Below are positions 37,094 through 51,320 of a stretch of DNA of 64,000 bases, piece after piece; position 1 is the first letter of the stretch, and each line of letters opens with the position of its first letter. A program made the translations under genes and the position numbers. The stretch lies in assembly GCA_964036045.1 (NCBI GenBank), contig OZ038382.1, positions 39,448,090 to 39,512,089 on the forward strand, in the 5' to 3' direction. The stretch is from Eutreptiella sp. 'Long Island Sound 2002' (lineage: Eukaryota > Euglenozoa > Euglenophyceae > Eutreptiales > Eutreptiaceae). The notes under the pieces were generated by a model. The model made no database searches. It worked only from the letters and a program-made list of their open reading frames with translations, and was not told the DNA's origin.

Positions 37094-39189
37094 GTCAAGC
37101 CAGGGCATGGCTGGCTTGGCTTGGCATGGTATGGTATGGCTCGGTGTGAGAGTCAGGTGCTTTCATAATGAAGTGCGGTGATACTTGCCGACACAATATC
37201 TCAAAATCGAATTCAGACTTTCTGTCAAATTATTGTAGCTCCCCCTTCAGGGTTCCGGGAAGGCATTAGGCGACAATTTAGAAGGGGCATGTTCCATATT
37301 TTTGCAAAGTAGGTTCATTTTGGTACGCCAAATTTTTTTGGATTTTCAGGTTGCTGCGTGATGGTTGGCTGGGCTGTACGCATGCTTTCGTAAAGTGGCA
37401 CCTTTGGCCCTACCCGTTGAAGTTTTCGCTCTGGTCCACTGCCACCACACACCCACACTGCCATTGCACCCCCCGCCACCCCCCCGCGCGCGCTCGCTCG
37501 CCTCGTCTCGTCAAGCCAAGGCATGGCTGGCTTGGCTTGGCATGGTATGGTATGGCTTGGTGCGAGAGCCAGGTGCTTTCATAATGAAGTGCGGTGCTAC
37601 TTGCCGACACAATATCTCAAAATTGAATTCGTGACTTTCTGTCAAATTATTGCAGCTCCCCCTTCAGGGTTCCGGGAAGGCATTAGGCGACATTTTAGAA
37701 GGGGCATGTTCCATATTTTTGCATAGTAGGTTCATTTTGGTACGCCACATTTTTTGGATTTTCAGGTTGCTGCGTGGTGGTTGGCTGGGCTGTACGCATG
37801 CTTTCGTAAAGTGGCACCTTTTGCCCTACCCGTTGAAGTTTTCGCTCTGGTCCACTGCCACCACACACCCACACTGCCATTGCACCCCCCGCCACCCCCC
37901 CGCGCGCGCTCGCTCGCCTCGTCTCGTTAAGCCAAGGCATGGCTGGCTTGGCTTGGCATGGTATGGTATGGCTTGGTGCGAGAGCCAGGTGCTTTCATAA
38001 TGAAGTGCGGTGCTACTTGCCGACACAATATCTCAAAATTGAATTCGTGACTTTCTGTCAAATTGTTGCAGCTCCCCCTTCAGGGTTCCGGGAAGGCATT
38101 AGGCGACAATTTAGAAGGGGCATGTTCCATATTTTTGCAAAAAGGGTTCATTTTGGTACGCCACATTTTTTGGATTTCCAGGTTGCTGCGTGGTGGTTGG
38201 CTGGGCTGTACGCATGCTTTCGTAAAGTGGCACCTTTGGCCCTACCCGTTGATGTTTTGGCTCTGGTCCACTGCCACCACACACCCACACTGCCATTGCA
38301 CCCCCCGCCACCCCCCCGCGCGCGCTCGCTCGCCTCGTCTCGTCAACCCAAGGCATGGCTGGCTTGGCTTGGCATGGTATGGTATGGCTCGGTGTGAGAG
38401 CCAGGTGCTTTCATAATGAAGTGCGGTGATGCTTGCCGACACAATATCTCAAAATCGAATTCGTGACTTTCTGTCAAATTATTGCAGCTCCCCCTTCAGG
38501 GTTCCGGGAAGGCATTAGTCGACAATTTAGAAGGGGCATGTTCCATATTTTTGCAAAAAAGTTTCATTTTGGTACGCCACATTTATTGGATTTCCAGGTT
38601 GCTGCGTGGTGGTTGGCTGGGCTGTACGCATGCTTTCGTAAAGTGGCACCTTTGGCCCTACCCGTTGAAGTTTTCGCTCTGGTCCACTGCAACCACACAC
38701 CCACACTGCCATTGCACCCCCCGCCACCCCCCACGCGCGCGCTCGCTCGCCTCGTCTCGTCAAGCCAAGGCATGGCTGGCTTGGCTTGGCATGGTATGGT
38801 ATGGCTCGGTGTGAGAGCCAGGTGCTTTCATAATGAAGTGCGGTGATGCTTGCCGACACAATATCTCAAAATTGAATTCGTGACTTTCTGTCAAATTATT
38901 GCAGCTCCCCCTTCAGGGTTCCGGGAAGGCATTAGGCGACAATTTAGAAGGGGCATGTTCCATATTTTTGCAAAAAAGTTTCATTTTGGTACGCCACATT
39001 TATTGGATTTTCAGGTTGCTGCGTGGTGGTTGGCTGGGCTGTACGCATGCTTTCGTAAAGTGGCACCTTTGGCCCTACCCGTTGAAGTTTTCGCTCTGGT
39101 CCACTGCCACCACACACCCACACTGCCATTGCACCCCCCGCCACCCCCCCGCGCGCGCTCGCTCGCCTCGTCTCGTCAAGCCAAGGCAT

Positions 39190-40900
39190 GGCTGGCTTGG
39201 CTTGGCATGGTATGGTATGGCTTGGTGCGAGAGCCAGGTGCTTTCATAATGAAGTGCGGTGCTACTTGCCGACACAATATCTCAAAATCGAATTCAGACT
39301 TTCTGTCAAGTTATTGCAGCTCCCCCTTCAGGGTTCCGGGAAGGCATTAGGCGACAGTTTAGAAGGGGCATGTTCCATATTTTTGCAAAAAAGTTTTATT
39401 TTGGTACGCCACATTTATTGGATTTTCAGGTTGCTGCGTGGTGGTTGGCTGGGCTGTACGCATGCTTTCGTAAAGTGGCACCTTTGGCCCTACCCGTTGA
39501 AGTTTTCGCTCTGGTCCACTGCCACCACACACCCACACTGCCATTGCACCCCCCGCCACCCCCCCGCGCGCGCTCGCTCGCCTCGTCTCGTCAAGCCAGG
39601 GCATGGCTGGCTTGGCTTGGCATGGTATGGTATGGCTCGGTGTGAGAGTCAGGTGCTTTCATAATGAAATGCGGTGATACTTGCCGACACAATATCTCAA
39701 AATTGAATTCAGACTTTCTGTCAAATTATTGCAGCTCCCCCTTCAGGGTTCCGAGAAGGCATTAGGCGACAATTTAGAAGGGGCGTGTTCCATCTTTTTG
39801 CAAAGTAGGTTCATTTTGGTACGCCACATTTTTTGGATTTTCAGGTTGCTTCCTGGTGGTTGGCTGGGCTGTACGCATGCTTTCGTAAAGTGGCACCTTT
39901 GGCCCTACCCGTTGAAGTTTTCGCTCTGGTCCACTGCCACCACACACCCACACTGCCATTGCACCCCCCGCCACCCCCCCGCGCGCGCTCGCTCGCCTCG
40001 TCTCGTCAAGCCAAGGCATGGCTGGCTTGGCTTGGCATGGTATGGTATGGCTTGGTGCGAGAGCCAGGTGCTTTCATAATGAAGTGCGGTGCTACTTGCC
40101 GACACAATATCTCAAAATCCAATTCAGACTTTCTGTCAAGTTATTGCAGCTCCCCCTTCAGGGTTCCGGGAAGGCATTAGGCGACAGTTTAGAAGGGGCA
40201 TGTTCGATATTTTTGCAAAAAAGTTTTATTTTGGTACGCCACATTTATTGGATTTTCAGGTTGCTGCGTGGTGGTTGGCTGGGCTGTACGCATGCTTTCG
40301 TAAAGTGGCACCTTTGGCCCTACCCGTTGAAGTTTTCGCTCTGGTCCACTGCCACCACACACCCACACTGCCATTGCACCCCCCGCCACCCCCCCGCGCG
40401 CGCTCGCTCGCCTCGTCTCGTCAAGCCAGGGCATGGCTGGCTTGGCTTGGCAGGGTATGGTATGGCTCGGTGTGAGAGTCAGGTGCTTTCATAATGAAAT
40501 GCGGTGATACTTGCCGACACAATATCTCAAAATTGAATTCAGACTTTCTGTCAAATTATTGCAGCTCCCCCTTCAGGGTTCCGGGAAGGCATTAGGCGAC
40601 AATTTAGAAGGGGCTCGTTCCATCTTTTTGCAAAGTAGGTTCATTTTGGTACGCCACATATTTTGGATTTTCAGGTTGCTGCCTGGTGGTTGGCTGGGCT
40701 GTACGCATGCTTTCGTAAAGTGGCACCTTTGGCCCTACCCGTTGAAGTTTTCGCTCTGGTCCACTGCCACCACACACCCACACTGCCATTGCACCCCCCG
40801 CCACCCCCCCGCGCGCGCTCGCTCGCCTCGTCTCGTCAAGCCAAGGCATGGCTGGCTTGGCTTGGCATGGTATGGTATGGCTTGGTGCGAGAGCCAGGTG
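39190..40900. repeat. Recent dimer duplication, period 830 bp
   Basis: GGCGACAGTTTAG with AAAAAGTTTTATTTTGG occurs near 39353-39405 and 40183-40235. The partner monomer with CCATCTTTTTGCAAAG and CCTGGTGGTTGG occurs near 39791-39855 and 40621-40685. The copies have since diverged at a few bases, for example GGCGTG against GGCTCG at about 39783 and 40613. Confidence 0.8.
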
Positions 40901-41679
40901 ATTTCATAATGAAGTGCGGTGCTACTTGCCGACAAAATATCTCAAAATTGAATTCGTGACTTTCTGTCAAATTGTTGCAGCTCCCCCTTCAGGGTTCCGG
41001 GAAGGCATTAGGCGACAATTTAGAAGGGGCATGTCCCATATTTCTGCAAAAAAGGTTCATTTTGGTACGCCACATTTTTTGGATTTCCAGGTTGCTGCGT
41101 GGTGGTTGGCTGGGCTGCACGCATGCTTTCGTAAAGTGGCACCTTTGGCCCTACCCGTTGAAGTTTTCGCTCTGGTCCACTGCCACCACACACCCAAACT
41201 GCCATTGCACCCCCCGCCACCCCCCCGCGCGCGCTCGCTTGCCTCGTCTCGTCAAGCCAAGGCATGGCTGGCTTGGCTTGGCATGGTATGGTATGGCTTG
41301 GTGCGAGAGCCAGGTGCTTTCATAATGAAGTGCGGTGCTACTTGCCGACACAATATCTCAAAATTGAATTCGTGACTTTCTGTCAAGTTATTGCAGCTCC
41401 CCCTTCAGGGTTCCGGGAAGGCATTAGGCGACAATCTGGAAGGGGCATGTTCCACATTTTTGCAAAAAAGGTTCATTTTGGTACGCCACATTTATTGGAT
41501 TTCCAGGTTGCTGCGTGGTGGTTGGCTGGGCTGTACGCATGCTTTCGTAAAGTGGCACCTTTGGCCCTACCCGTTGAAGTTTTCGCTCTGGTCCACTGCC
41601 ACCACACACCCACACTGCCATTGCACCCCCCGCCACCCCCTCGCGCGCGCTCGCTCGCCTCGTCTCGTCAAGCCAAGGC

Positions 41680-42511
41680 ATGGCTGGCTTGGCTTGGCAT
41701 GGTATGGTATGGCTTGGTGTGACAGCCAGGTGCTTTCATAATGAAGTGCGGTGCTACTTGCCGACACAATATCTCAAATTTGAATTCGTGACTTTCTGTC
41801 AAATTATTGCAGCTCCCCCTTCAGGGTTCCGGGAAGGCATTAGGCGACAATTTAGAAGGGGCATGTTCCATATTTTTGCAAAAAAGGTTCATTTTGGTAC
41901 GCCACATTTATTGGATTTGCAGGTTGCTGCGTTGTGGTTGGCTGGGCTGTACGCATGCTTTCGTAAAGTGGCACCTTTGGCCCTACCCGTTGAAGTTTTC
42001 GCTCTGGTCCACTGTCACCACACACCCACACTGCCATTGCACCCCCCGCCACCCCCCCGCGCGCGCTCGCTCGCCTCGTCTCGTCAAGCCAAGGCATGGC
42101 TGGCTTGGCTTGGCATGGTATGGTATGGCTTGGTGTGACAGCCAGGTGCTTTCATAATGAAGTGCGGTGCTACTTGCCGACACAATATCTCAAATTTGAA
42201 TTCGTGACTTTCTGTCAAATTATTGCAGCTCCCCCTTCAGGGTTCCGGGAAGGCATTAGGCGACAATTTAGAAGGGGCATGTTCCATATTTTTGCAAAAA
42301 AGGTTCATTTTGGTACGCCACATTTATTGGATTTTCAGGTTGCTGCGTGGTGGTTGGCTAGGCTGTACGCATGCTCTCGTAAAGTGGCACCTTCCGCCCT
42401 ACCCGTTGAAGTTTTCGCTCTGGTCCACTGCCACCACACACCCACACTGCCATTGCATCCCCCGCCACCCCCCCGCGCGCGCTCGCTCGCCTCGTCTCGT
42501 CAAGCCAAGGC
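41680..42511. repeat. Single-monomer duplication, period 416 bp
   Basis: GCTTGGTGTGACAGCCAGG followed by CTCAAATTTGAATTC appears in two adjacent monomers (near 41712 and 42128). It is rare elsewhere, so one unit was copied next to itself. Confidence 0.7.
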
Positions 42512-44639
42512 ATGGCTGGCTTGGCTTGGCATGGTATGGTATGGCTTGGTGCGAGAGCCAGGTGCTTTCATAATGAAGTGCGGTGCTACTTGCCGACACA
42601 ATATCTCAAAATTGAATTCGTGACTTTCTGTCAAGTTATTGCAGGTCCCCCTTCAGGGTTCCGGGAAGGCATTAGGCGACAATCTAGAAGGGGCATGTTC
42701 CACATTTTTGCAAAAAAGGTTCATTTTGGTACGCCACATTTATTGGATTTCCAGGTTGCTGCGTGGTGGTTGGCTGGGCTGTACGCATGCTTTCGTAAAG
42801 TGGCACCTTTGGCCCTACCCGTTGAAGTTTTCGCTCTGGTCCACTGCCACCACACACCCACACTGCCATTGCATCCCCCGCCACCCCCCCGCGCGCGCTC
42901 GCTCGCCTCGTCTCGTCAAGCCAAGGCATGGCTGGCTTGGCTTGGCATGGTATGGTATGGCTCGGTGTGAGAGCCAGGTGCTTTCATAATGAAGTGCGGT
43001 GATGCTTGCCGACACAATATCTCAAAATTGAATTCGTGACTTTCTGTCAAGTTATTGCAGCTCCCCCTTCAGGGTTCCGGGAAGGCATTAGGCGACAATT
43101 TAGAAGGGGCATGTTCCATATTTTTTCTAAAAAAGGTTCATTTTGGTACGCCACATTTATTGGATTTCCATGTTGCTGCGTGGTGGTTGGGCGGGCTGTA
43201 CGCATGCTTTCGTAAAGTGGCACCTTTGGCCCTACCCGTTGAAGTTTTCGCTCTGGTCCACTGCCACCACACACCCACACTGCCATTGCACCCCCCGCCA
43301 CCCCCGCGTGCGCGCTCTCTCGCCTCGTCTCGTCAAGCCAGGGCATGGCTGGCTTGGCTTGGCATGGTATGGTATGGCTCGGTGTGAGAGTCAGGTGCTT
43401 TCATAATGAAGTGCGGTGATACTTGCCGACACAATATCTCAAAATCGAATTCAGATTTTCTGTCAAATTATTGCAGCTCCCCCTTCAGGGTTCCGGGAAG
43501 GCATTAGGCGACAATTTAGAAGGGGCATGTTCCATATTTTTGCAAAAAAGGTTCATTTTGGTACGCCACATTTATTGGATTTCCAGGTTGCTGTGTGGTG
43601 GTTGGCTGGCCTGTACGCATGCTTTCGTAAAGTGGCACCTTTGGCCCTACCCGTTGAAGTTTTCGCTCTGGTCCACTGCCACCACACACCCACACTGCCA
43701 TTGCTCCCCCCGCCACCCCCGCGCGCGCGCTCTCTCGCCCCGTCTCGTCAAGGCAGGGCATGGCTGGCTTGGCTTGGCATGGTATGGTATGGCTCGGTGT
43801 GAGAGTCAGGTGCTTTCATAATGAAGTGCGGTGATACTTGCCGACACAATATCTCAAAATCGAATTCAGACTTTCTGTCAAATTGTTGCAGCTCCCCCTT
43901 CAGGGTTCCGGGAAGGCATTAGACGACAATTTAGAAGGGGCATGTTCCATATTTTTGCAAAGTAGGTTCATTTTGGTACGCCACATTTATTGGAATTTCA
44001 GGTTGCTGCGTGGTGGTTGGCTAGGCTGTACGCATGCTTTCGTAAAGTGGCACCTTTGGCCCTACCCGTTGAATTTTTCGCTTTGGTCCACTGCCACCAC
44101 ACACCCACACTGCCATTGCACCTCCCGCCACCCCCCCGCGCGCGCTCGCTCGCCTCGTCTCGTCAAACCGAGGGATGGCTGGCTTGGCTTGGCATGGTAT
44201 GGTATGGCTTGGTGCCAGAGCCAGGTGCTTTCATAATGAAGTGCGGTGATGCTTGCCGACACAATATCTCAAAATTGAATTCGTGACTTTCTGTCAAATT
44301 ATTGCAGCTCCCCCTTCAGGGTTCCGGGAAGGCATTAGGCGACAATTTAGAAGGGGCATGTTCCATATTTTTGCAAAAAAGGTTCATTTTGGTACGCCAC
44401 ATTTATTGGATTTCCAGGTTGCTGCGTGGTGGTTGGCTGGGCTGTACGCATGCTTTCGTAAAGTGGCACCTTTGGCCCTACCCGTTGAAGTTTTCGCTCT
44501 GGTCCACTGCCACCACACACCCACACTGCCATTGCAGACCCCGCCACCACCCCGCGCGCGCGCTCTCTCGCCTCGTCTCGTCAAGCCAGGGCATGGCTGG
44601 CTTGGCTTGGCATGGTATGGTATGGCTCGGTGTGAGAGT

Positions 44640-45480
44640 CAGGTGCTTTCATAATGAAGTGCGGTGATACTTGCCGACACAATATCTCAAAATCGAATTC
44701 AGACTTTCTGTCAAATTATTGCAGTTCCCTTTCAGGGTTCCGGGAAGGCATTAGGCGACAATTTAGAAGGGGCATGTTCCATATTTTTGCAAAAAAGGTT
44801 CATTTTGGTACGCCACATTTATTGGATTTCCGGGTTGCTGCGTGGTGGTTGGCTGGGCTGTACGCATGCTTTCGTAAAGTGGCACCTTTGGCCCTACCCG
44901 TTGAAGTTTTCGCTCTGGTCCACTGCCACCACACACCCACACTGCCATTGCACCCCCCGCCACCACCCCGCGCGCGCGCTCTCTCGCCTCGTCTCGTCAA
45001 GCCAGGGCATGGCTGGCTTGGCTTGGCATGGTATGGTATGGCTCGGTGTGAGAGTCAGGTGCTTTCATAATGAAGTGCGGTGATACTTGCCGACACAATA
45101 TCTCAAAATCGAATTCAGACTTTCTGTCAAATTATTGCAGTTCCCTTTCAGGGTTCCGGAAAGGCATTAGGCGACAATTTAGAAGGGGCATGTTCCATAT
45201 TTTTGCAAAAAAGGTTCATTTTGGTACGCCACATTTATTGGATTTTCAGGTTGCTGCGTGGTGGTTGGCTGGGCTGTACGCATGCTTTCGTAAAGTGGCA
45301 CCTTTGGCCCTACCCGTTGAAGTTTTCGCTCTGGTCCACTGCCACCACACACCCACACTGCCATTGCACCCCCCGCCACCCCCCCGCGCGCGCTCGCTCG
45401 CCTCGTCCCGTCAAGCCAAGGCATGGGTGGCTTGGCTTGGCATGGTATGGTATGACTCGGTGTGAGAGTCAGGTGCTTTC
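44640..45480. repeat. Single-monomer duplication, period 416 bp (2-bp deletion variant)
   Basis: GCAGTTCCCTTTCAGGG, which is shorter than the usual GCAGCTCCCCCTTCAGGG, occurs in two adjacent copies near 44722 and 45138. This marks an adjacent duplication. Confidence 0.7.
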
Positions 45481-46739
45481 ATAATGAAGTGCGGTGATAC
45501 TTGCCGACACAATATCTCAAAATCGAATTCACACTTTCTGTCAAATTATTGCAGCTCGCCCTTCAGGGTTCCGGGAAGGCATTAGGCGACAATTTAGAAG
45601 GGGCATGTTCCATATTTTTGCAAAAAAGGTTCATTTTGGTACGCCACATTTATTGGATTTCCAGGTTGCTGCGTGGTGGTTGGCTGGGCTGTACGCATGC
45701 TTTCGTAAAGTGGCAACTTTGGCCCTACCCGTTGAAGTTTTCGCTCTGGTCCACTGCCACCACACACCCACACTGCCATTGCACCCCCCGCCCCCCCCGC
45801 GCGCGCGCTCTCTCGCCTCGTCTCGTCAAGCCAGGGCATGGCTGGCTTGGCTTGGCATGGTATGGTATGGCTCGGTGCGAGAGTCAGGTGCTTTCATAAT
45901 GAAGTGCGGTGATACTTGCCGACACAATATCTCAAAATCGAATTCAGACTTTCTGTCAAATTATTGCAGCTCCCCCTTCAGGGTTCCGGGAAGGCATTAG
46001 GCGACAATTTAGAAGGGGCATGTTCCATATTTTTGCAAAGTAGGTTCATTTTGGTACGCCACATTTATTGGATTTTCAGGTTGCTGCGTGGTGGTTGGCT
46101 GGGCTGTACGCATGCTTTCGTAAAGTGGCACCTTTGGCCCTACCCGTTGAATTTTTCGCTTTGGTCCACTGCCACCACACACCCACACTGCCATTGCACC
46201 CCCCGCCACCCCCCCGCGCGCGCTCGCTCGCCTCGTCTCGTCAAGCCAAGGCATGGCTGGCTTGGCTTGGCATGGTATGGTAAGGCTCGGTGTGAGAGTC
46301 AGGTGCTTTCATAATGAAGTGCGGTGCTACTTGCCAACACAATATCTCAAAATTGAATTCGTGACTTTCTGTCAAGTTATTGCAGCTCCCCCTTCAGGGT
46401 TCCGGGAAGGCATTAGGCGACAATTTAGAAGGGGCATGTTCCATATTTCTGCAAAAAAGGTTCATTTTGGTACGCCACATTTATTGGATTTCCAGGTTGC
46501 TGCGTGGTGGTTGGCTGGGCTGTACGCATGCTTTCGTAAAGTGGCACCTTTGGCCCTATCCGTTGAAGTTTTCGCTCTGGTCCACTGCCACCACACACCC
46601 ACACTGCCATTGCACCCCCCGCCACCCCCGCGCGCGCGCTCTCTCGCCTCGTCTTGTCAAGCCAGGGCATGGCTGGCTTGGCTTGGCATGGTATGGTATG
46701 GCTCGGTGTGAGAGTCAGGTGCTTTCGTAATGAAGTGCG

Positions 46740-48420
46740 GTGATACTTGCCGACACAATATCTCAAAATCGAATTCAGACTTTCTGTCAAATTATTGCAG
46801 CTCCCCCTTCAGGGTTCCGGGAAGGCATTAGGGGACAATTTAGAAGGGGCATGTTCCATATTTTTGCAAAAAAGTTTCATTTTGGTACGCCACATTTATT
46901 GGATTTTCAGGTTGCTGCGTGGTGGTTGGCTGGGCTGTACGCATGCTTTCGGAAAGTGGCACCTTTGGCCCTACCCGTTGAAGTTTTCGCTCTGGTCCAC
47001 TGCCACCACACACCCACACTGCCATTGCACACCCCGCCACCCCCCCGCGCGCGCTCGCTCGCCTCGTCTCGTCAAGCCAAGGCATGGCTGGCTTGGCTTG
47101 GCATGGTATGGTATGGCTTGGTGCGGAGCCAGGTGCTTTCATAATGAAGTGCGGTGATACTTGCCGACACAATATCTCAAAATTGAATTCGGGACTTTCT
47201 GTCAAATTATTGCAGCTCCCCCTTCAGGGTTCCGGGAAGGCATTAGGCGACAATTTAGAAGGGGCATGTTCCATATTTTTGCAAAGTAGGTTCATTTTGG
47301 TACGCCACATTTATTGGATTTCCAGGTTGCTGCGTGGTGGTTGGCTGGGCTGTACGCGTGCTTTTGGAAAGTGGCACCTTTGGCCCTACGCGTTGAAGTT
47401 TTCGCTCTGGTCCACTGCCACCACACACCCACACTGCCATTGCACCCCCCGCCACCCCCGCGCGCGCGCGCTCGCTCGCCTCGTCTCGTCAAGCCAGGGC
47501 ATGGCTGGCTTGGCTTGGCATGGTATGGTATGGCTTGGTGCGAGAGCCAGGTGCTTTCATAATGAAGTGCGGTGCTACTTGCCGACACAATATCTCGAAA
47601 TTGAATTCGTGACTTTCTGTCAAGTTATTGCAGCTCCCCCTTCAGGGTTCCGGGAAGGCATTAGGGGACAATTTAGAAGGGGCATGTTCCATATTTTTGC
47701 AAAAAAGTTTCATTTTGGTACGCCACATTTATTGGATTTTCAGGTTGCTGCGTGGTGGTTGGCTGGGCTGTACGCATGCTTTCGGAAAGTGGCACCTTTG
47801 GCCCTGCCCGTTGAAGTTTTCGCTCTGGTCCACTGCCACCACACACCCACACTGCCATTGCACCCCCCGCCACCCCCCCGCGCGCGCTCGCTCGCCTCGT
47901 CTCGTCAAGCCAAGGCATGGCTGGCTTGGCTTGGCATGGTATGGTATGGCTTGGTGCGAGAGCCAGGTGCTTTCATAATGAAGTGCGGTGATACTTGCCG
48001 ACACAATATCTCAAAATTGAATTCGGGACTTTCTGTCAAATTATTGCAGCTCCCCCTTCAGGGTTCCGGGAAGGCATTAGGCGACAATTTAGAAGGGGCA
48101 TGTTCCATATTTTTGCAAAGTAGGTTCATTTTGGTACGCCACATTTATTGGATTTCCAGGTTGCTGCGTGGTGGTTGGCTGGGCTGTACGCGTGCTTTTG
48201 GAAAGTGGCACCTTTGGCCCTACCCGTTGAAGTTTTCGCTCCGGTCCACTGCCACCACACACCCACACTGCCATTGCACCCCCCGCCACCCCCGCGCGCG
48301 CGCGCTCGCTCGCCTCGTCTCGTCAAGCCAAGGCATGGCTGGCTTGGCTTGGCATGGTATGGTATGGCTTGGTGCGAGAGCCAGGTGCTTTCATAATGAA
48401 GTGCGGTGCTACTTGCCGAC
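46740..48420. repeat. Dimer duplication, period 834 bp, long CG run
   Basis: The pair of monomers carrying TTAGGGGACAATTTAG (near 46828 and 47663), and GTACGCGTGCTTTTGGAAAG with an extended CG tract (near 47353-47475 and 48187-48309), is present twice. A related monomer recurs near 51720-52130. Because 834 is a multiple of three, a frame stays open across two dimers (47084-48793), which is exceptional for this array. Confidence 0.75.
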
Positions 48421-49659
48421 ACAATATCTCAAAATTGAATTCGTGACTTTCTGTCAAGTTATTGCAGCTCCCCCTTCAGGGTTCCGGGAAGGCATTAGGC
48501 GACAATTTAGAAGGGGCATGTTCCATATTTTTGCAAAAAAGGTTCATTTTGGTACGCCACATTTATTGGATTTCCAGGTTGCTGCGTGGTGGTTGGCTGG
48601 GCTGTACGCATGCTTTTGTAAAGTGGCACCTTTGGCCCTACCCGTTGAAGATTTCGCTCTGGTCCACTGCCACCACACACCCACACTGCCATTGCACCCC
48701 CCGCCACCCCCGCGCGCGCGCTCTCTCTCCTCGTCTCGTCAAGCCAGGGCATGGCTGGCTTGGCTTGGCATGGTATGGTATGGCTCGGTGTGAGAGTCAG
48801 GTGCTTTCGTAATGAAGTGCGGTGATACTTGCCGACACAATATCTCAAAATCGAATTCAGACTTTCTGTCAAATTATTGCAGCTCCCCCTTCAGGGTTCC
48901 GGGAAGGCATTAGGCGACAATTTAGAAGGGGCATGTTCCATATTTTTGCAAAAAAGTTTCATTTTGGTACGCCACATTTATTGGAATTTCAGGTTGCTGC
49001 GTGGTGGTTGGCTGGGCTGTACGCATGCTTTCGGAAAGTGGCACCTTTGGCCCTGCCCGTTGAAGTTTTCGCTCTGGTCCACTGCCACCACACACCCACA
49101 CTGCCATTGCACCCCCCGCCACCCCCCCGCGCGCGCTCGCTCGCCTCGTCTCGTCAAGCCAAGGCATGGCTGGCTTGGCTTGGCATGGTATGGTATGGCT
49201 TGGTGCGAGAGCCAGGTGCTTTCATAATGAAGTGTGGTGCTACTTGCCGACACAATATCTCAAAATTGAATTCGTGACTTTCTGTCAAATTATTGCAGCT
49301 CCCCCTTCAGGGTTCCGGGAAGGCATTAGGCGACAATTTAGAAGGGGCATGTTCCATATTTTTGCAAAAAAGGTTCATTTTGGTACGCCACATTTATTGG
49401 ACTTCCAGGTTGCTGCGTGGTGGTTGGCTGGGCTGTACGCATGCTTTCGTAAAGTGGCACCTTTGGCCCTACCCGTTGAAGTTTTCGCTCTGGTCCACTG
49501 CCACCACACACCCACACTGCCATTGCACCCCCCGCCACCCCCGCGCGCGCGCTCTCTCGCCCCGTCTCGTCAAGCCAGGGCATGGCTGGCTTGGCTTGGC
49601 ATGGTATGGTATGGCTCGGTGTGGGAGTCAGGTGCTTTCATAATGAAGTGCGGTGATAC

Positions 49660-51320
49660 TTGCCGACACAATATCTCAAAATCGAATTCAGACTTTCTGT
49701 CAAATTATTGCAGCTCCCCCTTCAGGGTTCCGGGAAGGCATTAGGCGACAATTTAGAAGGGGCATGTTCCATATTTTTGCAAAGTAGGTTCATTTTGGTA
49801 CGCCACATTTATTGGATTTTCAGGTTGCTGCGTGGTGGTTGGCTGGGCTGTACGCATGCTTTCGTAAAGTGGCACCTTTGGCCCTACCCGTTGAATTTTT
49901 CGCTTTGGTCCACTGCCACCACACACCCACACTGCCATTGCACCCCCCGCCACCCCCCCGCGCGCGCTCGCTCGCCTCGTCTCGTCAAGCCAAGGCATGG
50001 CTGGCTTGGCTTGGCATGGTATGGTATGGCTTGGTGCGAGAGCCAGGTGCTTTTATAATGAAGTGCGGTGCTACTTGCCGACACAATATCTCAAAATCGA
50101 ATTCGTGACTTTCTGTCAAGTTATTGCAGCTCCCCCTTCAGGGTTCCGGGAAGGCATTAGGCGACAATTTAGAAGGGGCATGTTCCATACTTTTGCAAAA
50201 AAGGTTCATTTTGGTACGCCACATTTATTGGATTTCCAGGTTGCTGCGTGGTGGTTGGCTGGGCTGTACGCATGCTTTCGTAAAGTGGCACCTTTGGCCC
50301 TACCCGTTGAAGTTTTCGCTCTGGTCCACTGCCACCACACACCCACACTGCCATTGCACCCCCCGCCATCCCCGCGCGCGCGCTCTCTCGCCCCGTCTCG
50401 TCAAGCCAGGGCATGGCTGGCTTGGCTTGGCATGGTATGGTATGGCTCGGTGTGAGAGTCAGGTGCTTTCATAATGAAGTACGGTGATACTTGCCGACAC
50501 AATATCTCAAAATTGAATTCAGACTTTCTGTCAAATTATTGCAGCTCCCCCTTCAGGGTTCCGGGAAGGCATTAGGCGACAATTTAGAAGGGGCATGTTC
50601 CATATTTTTGCAAAGTAGGTTCATTTTGGTACGCCACATTTATTGGATTTTCAGGTTGCTGCGTGGTGGTTGGCTGGGCTGTACGCATGCTTTCGTAAAG
50701 TGGCACCTTTGGCCCTACCCGTTGAATTTTTCGCTTTGGTCCACTGCCACCACACACCCACACTGCCATTGCACCCCCCGCCACCCCCCCGCGCGCGCTC
50801 GCTCGCCTCGTCTCGTCAAGCCAAGGCATGGCTGGCTTGGCTTGGCATGGTATGGTATGGCTTGGTGCGAGAGCCAGGTGCTTTCATAATGAAGTGCGGT
50901 GCTACTTGCCGACACAATATCTCAAAATTGAATTCGTGACTTTCTGTCAAGTTATTGCAGCTCCCCCTTCAGGGTTCCGGGAAGGCATTAGGCGACAATT
51001 TAGAAGGGGCGTGTTCCATATTTTTGCAAAAAAGTTTCATTTTGGTACGCCACATTTATTGGATTTCCAGGTTGCTGCGTGGTGGTTGGCTGGGCTGTAC
51101 GCATGCTTTCGTAAAGTGGCACCTTTGGCCCTACCCGTTGAAGTTTTCGCTCTGGTCCACTGCCACCACACACCCACACTGCCATTGCACCCCCCGCCAC
51201 CCCCGCGCGCGCGCTCTCTCGCCTCGTCTCGTCAAGCCAGGGCATGGCTGGCTTGGCTTGGCATGGTATGGTATGGCTCGGTGTGAGAGTCAGGTGCTTT
51301 CATAATGAAGTGCGGTGATA
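49660..51320. repeat. Dimeric higher-order array, period 831 bp
   Basis: A monomer with GCAAAGTAGG and TTGAATTTTTCGCTTTGG alternates with one carrying the shortened C-run and extended CG tract. Successive dimers start near 49660, 50491 and 51322. Related TTGAATTTTTCGCTTTGG monomers are frequent from about 44070 onward. Confidence 0.7.
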
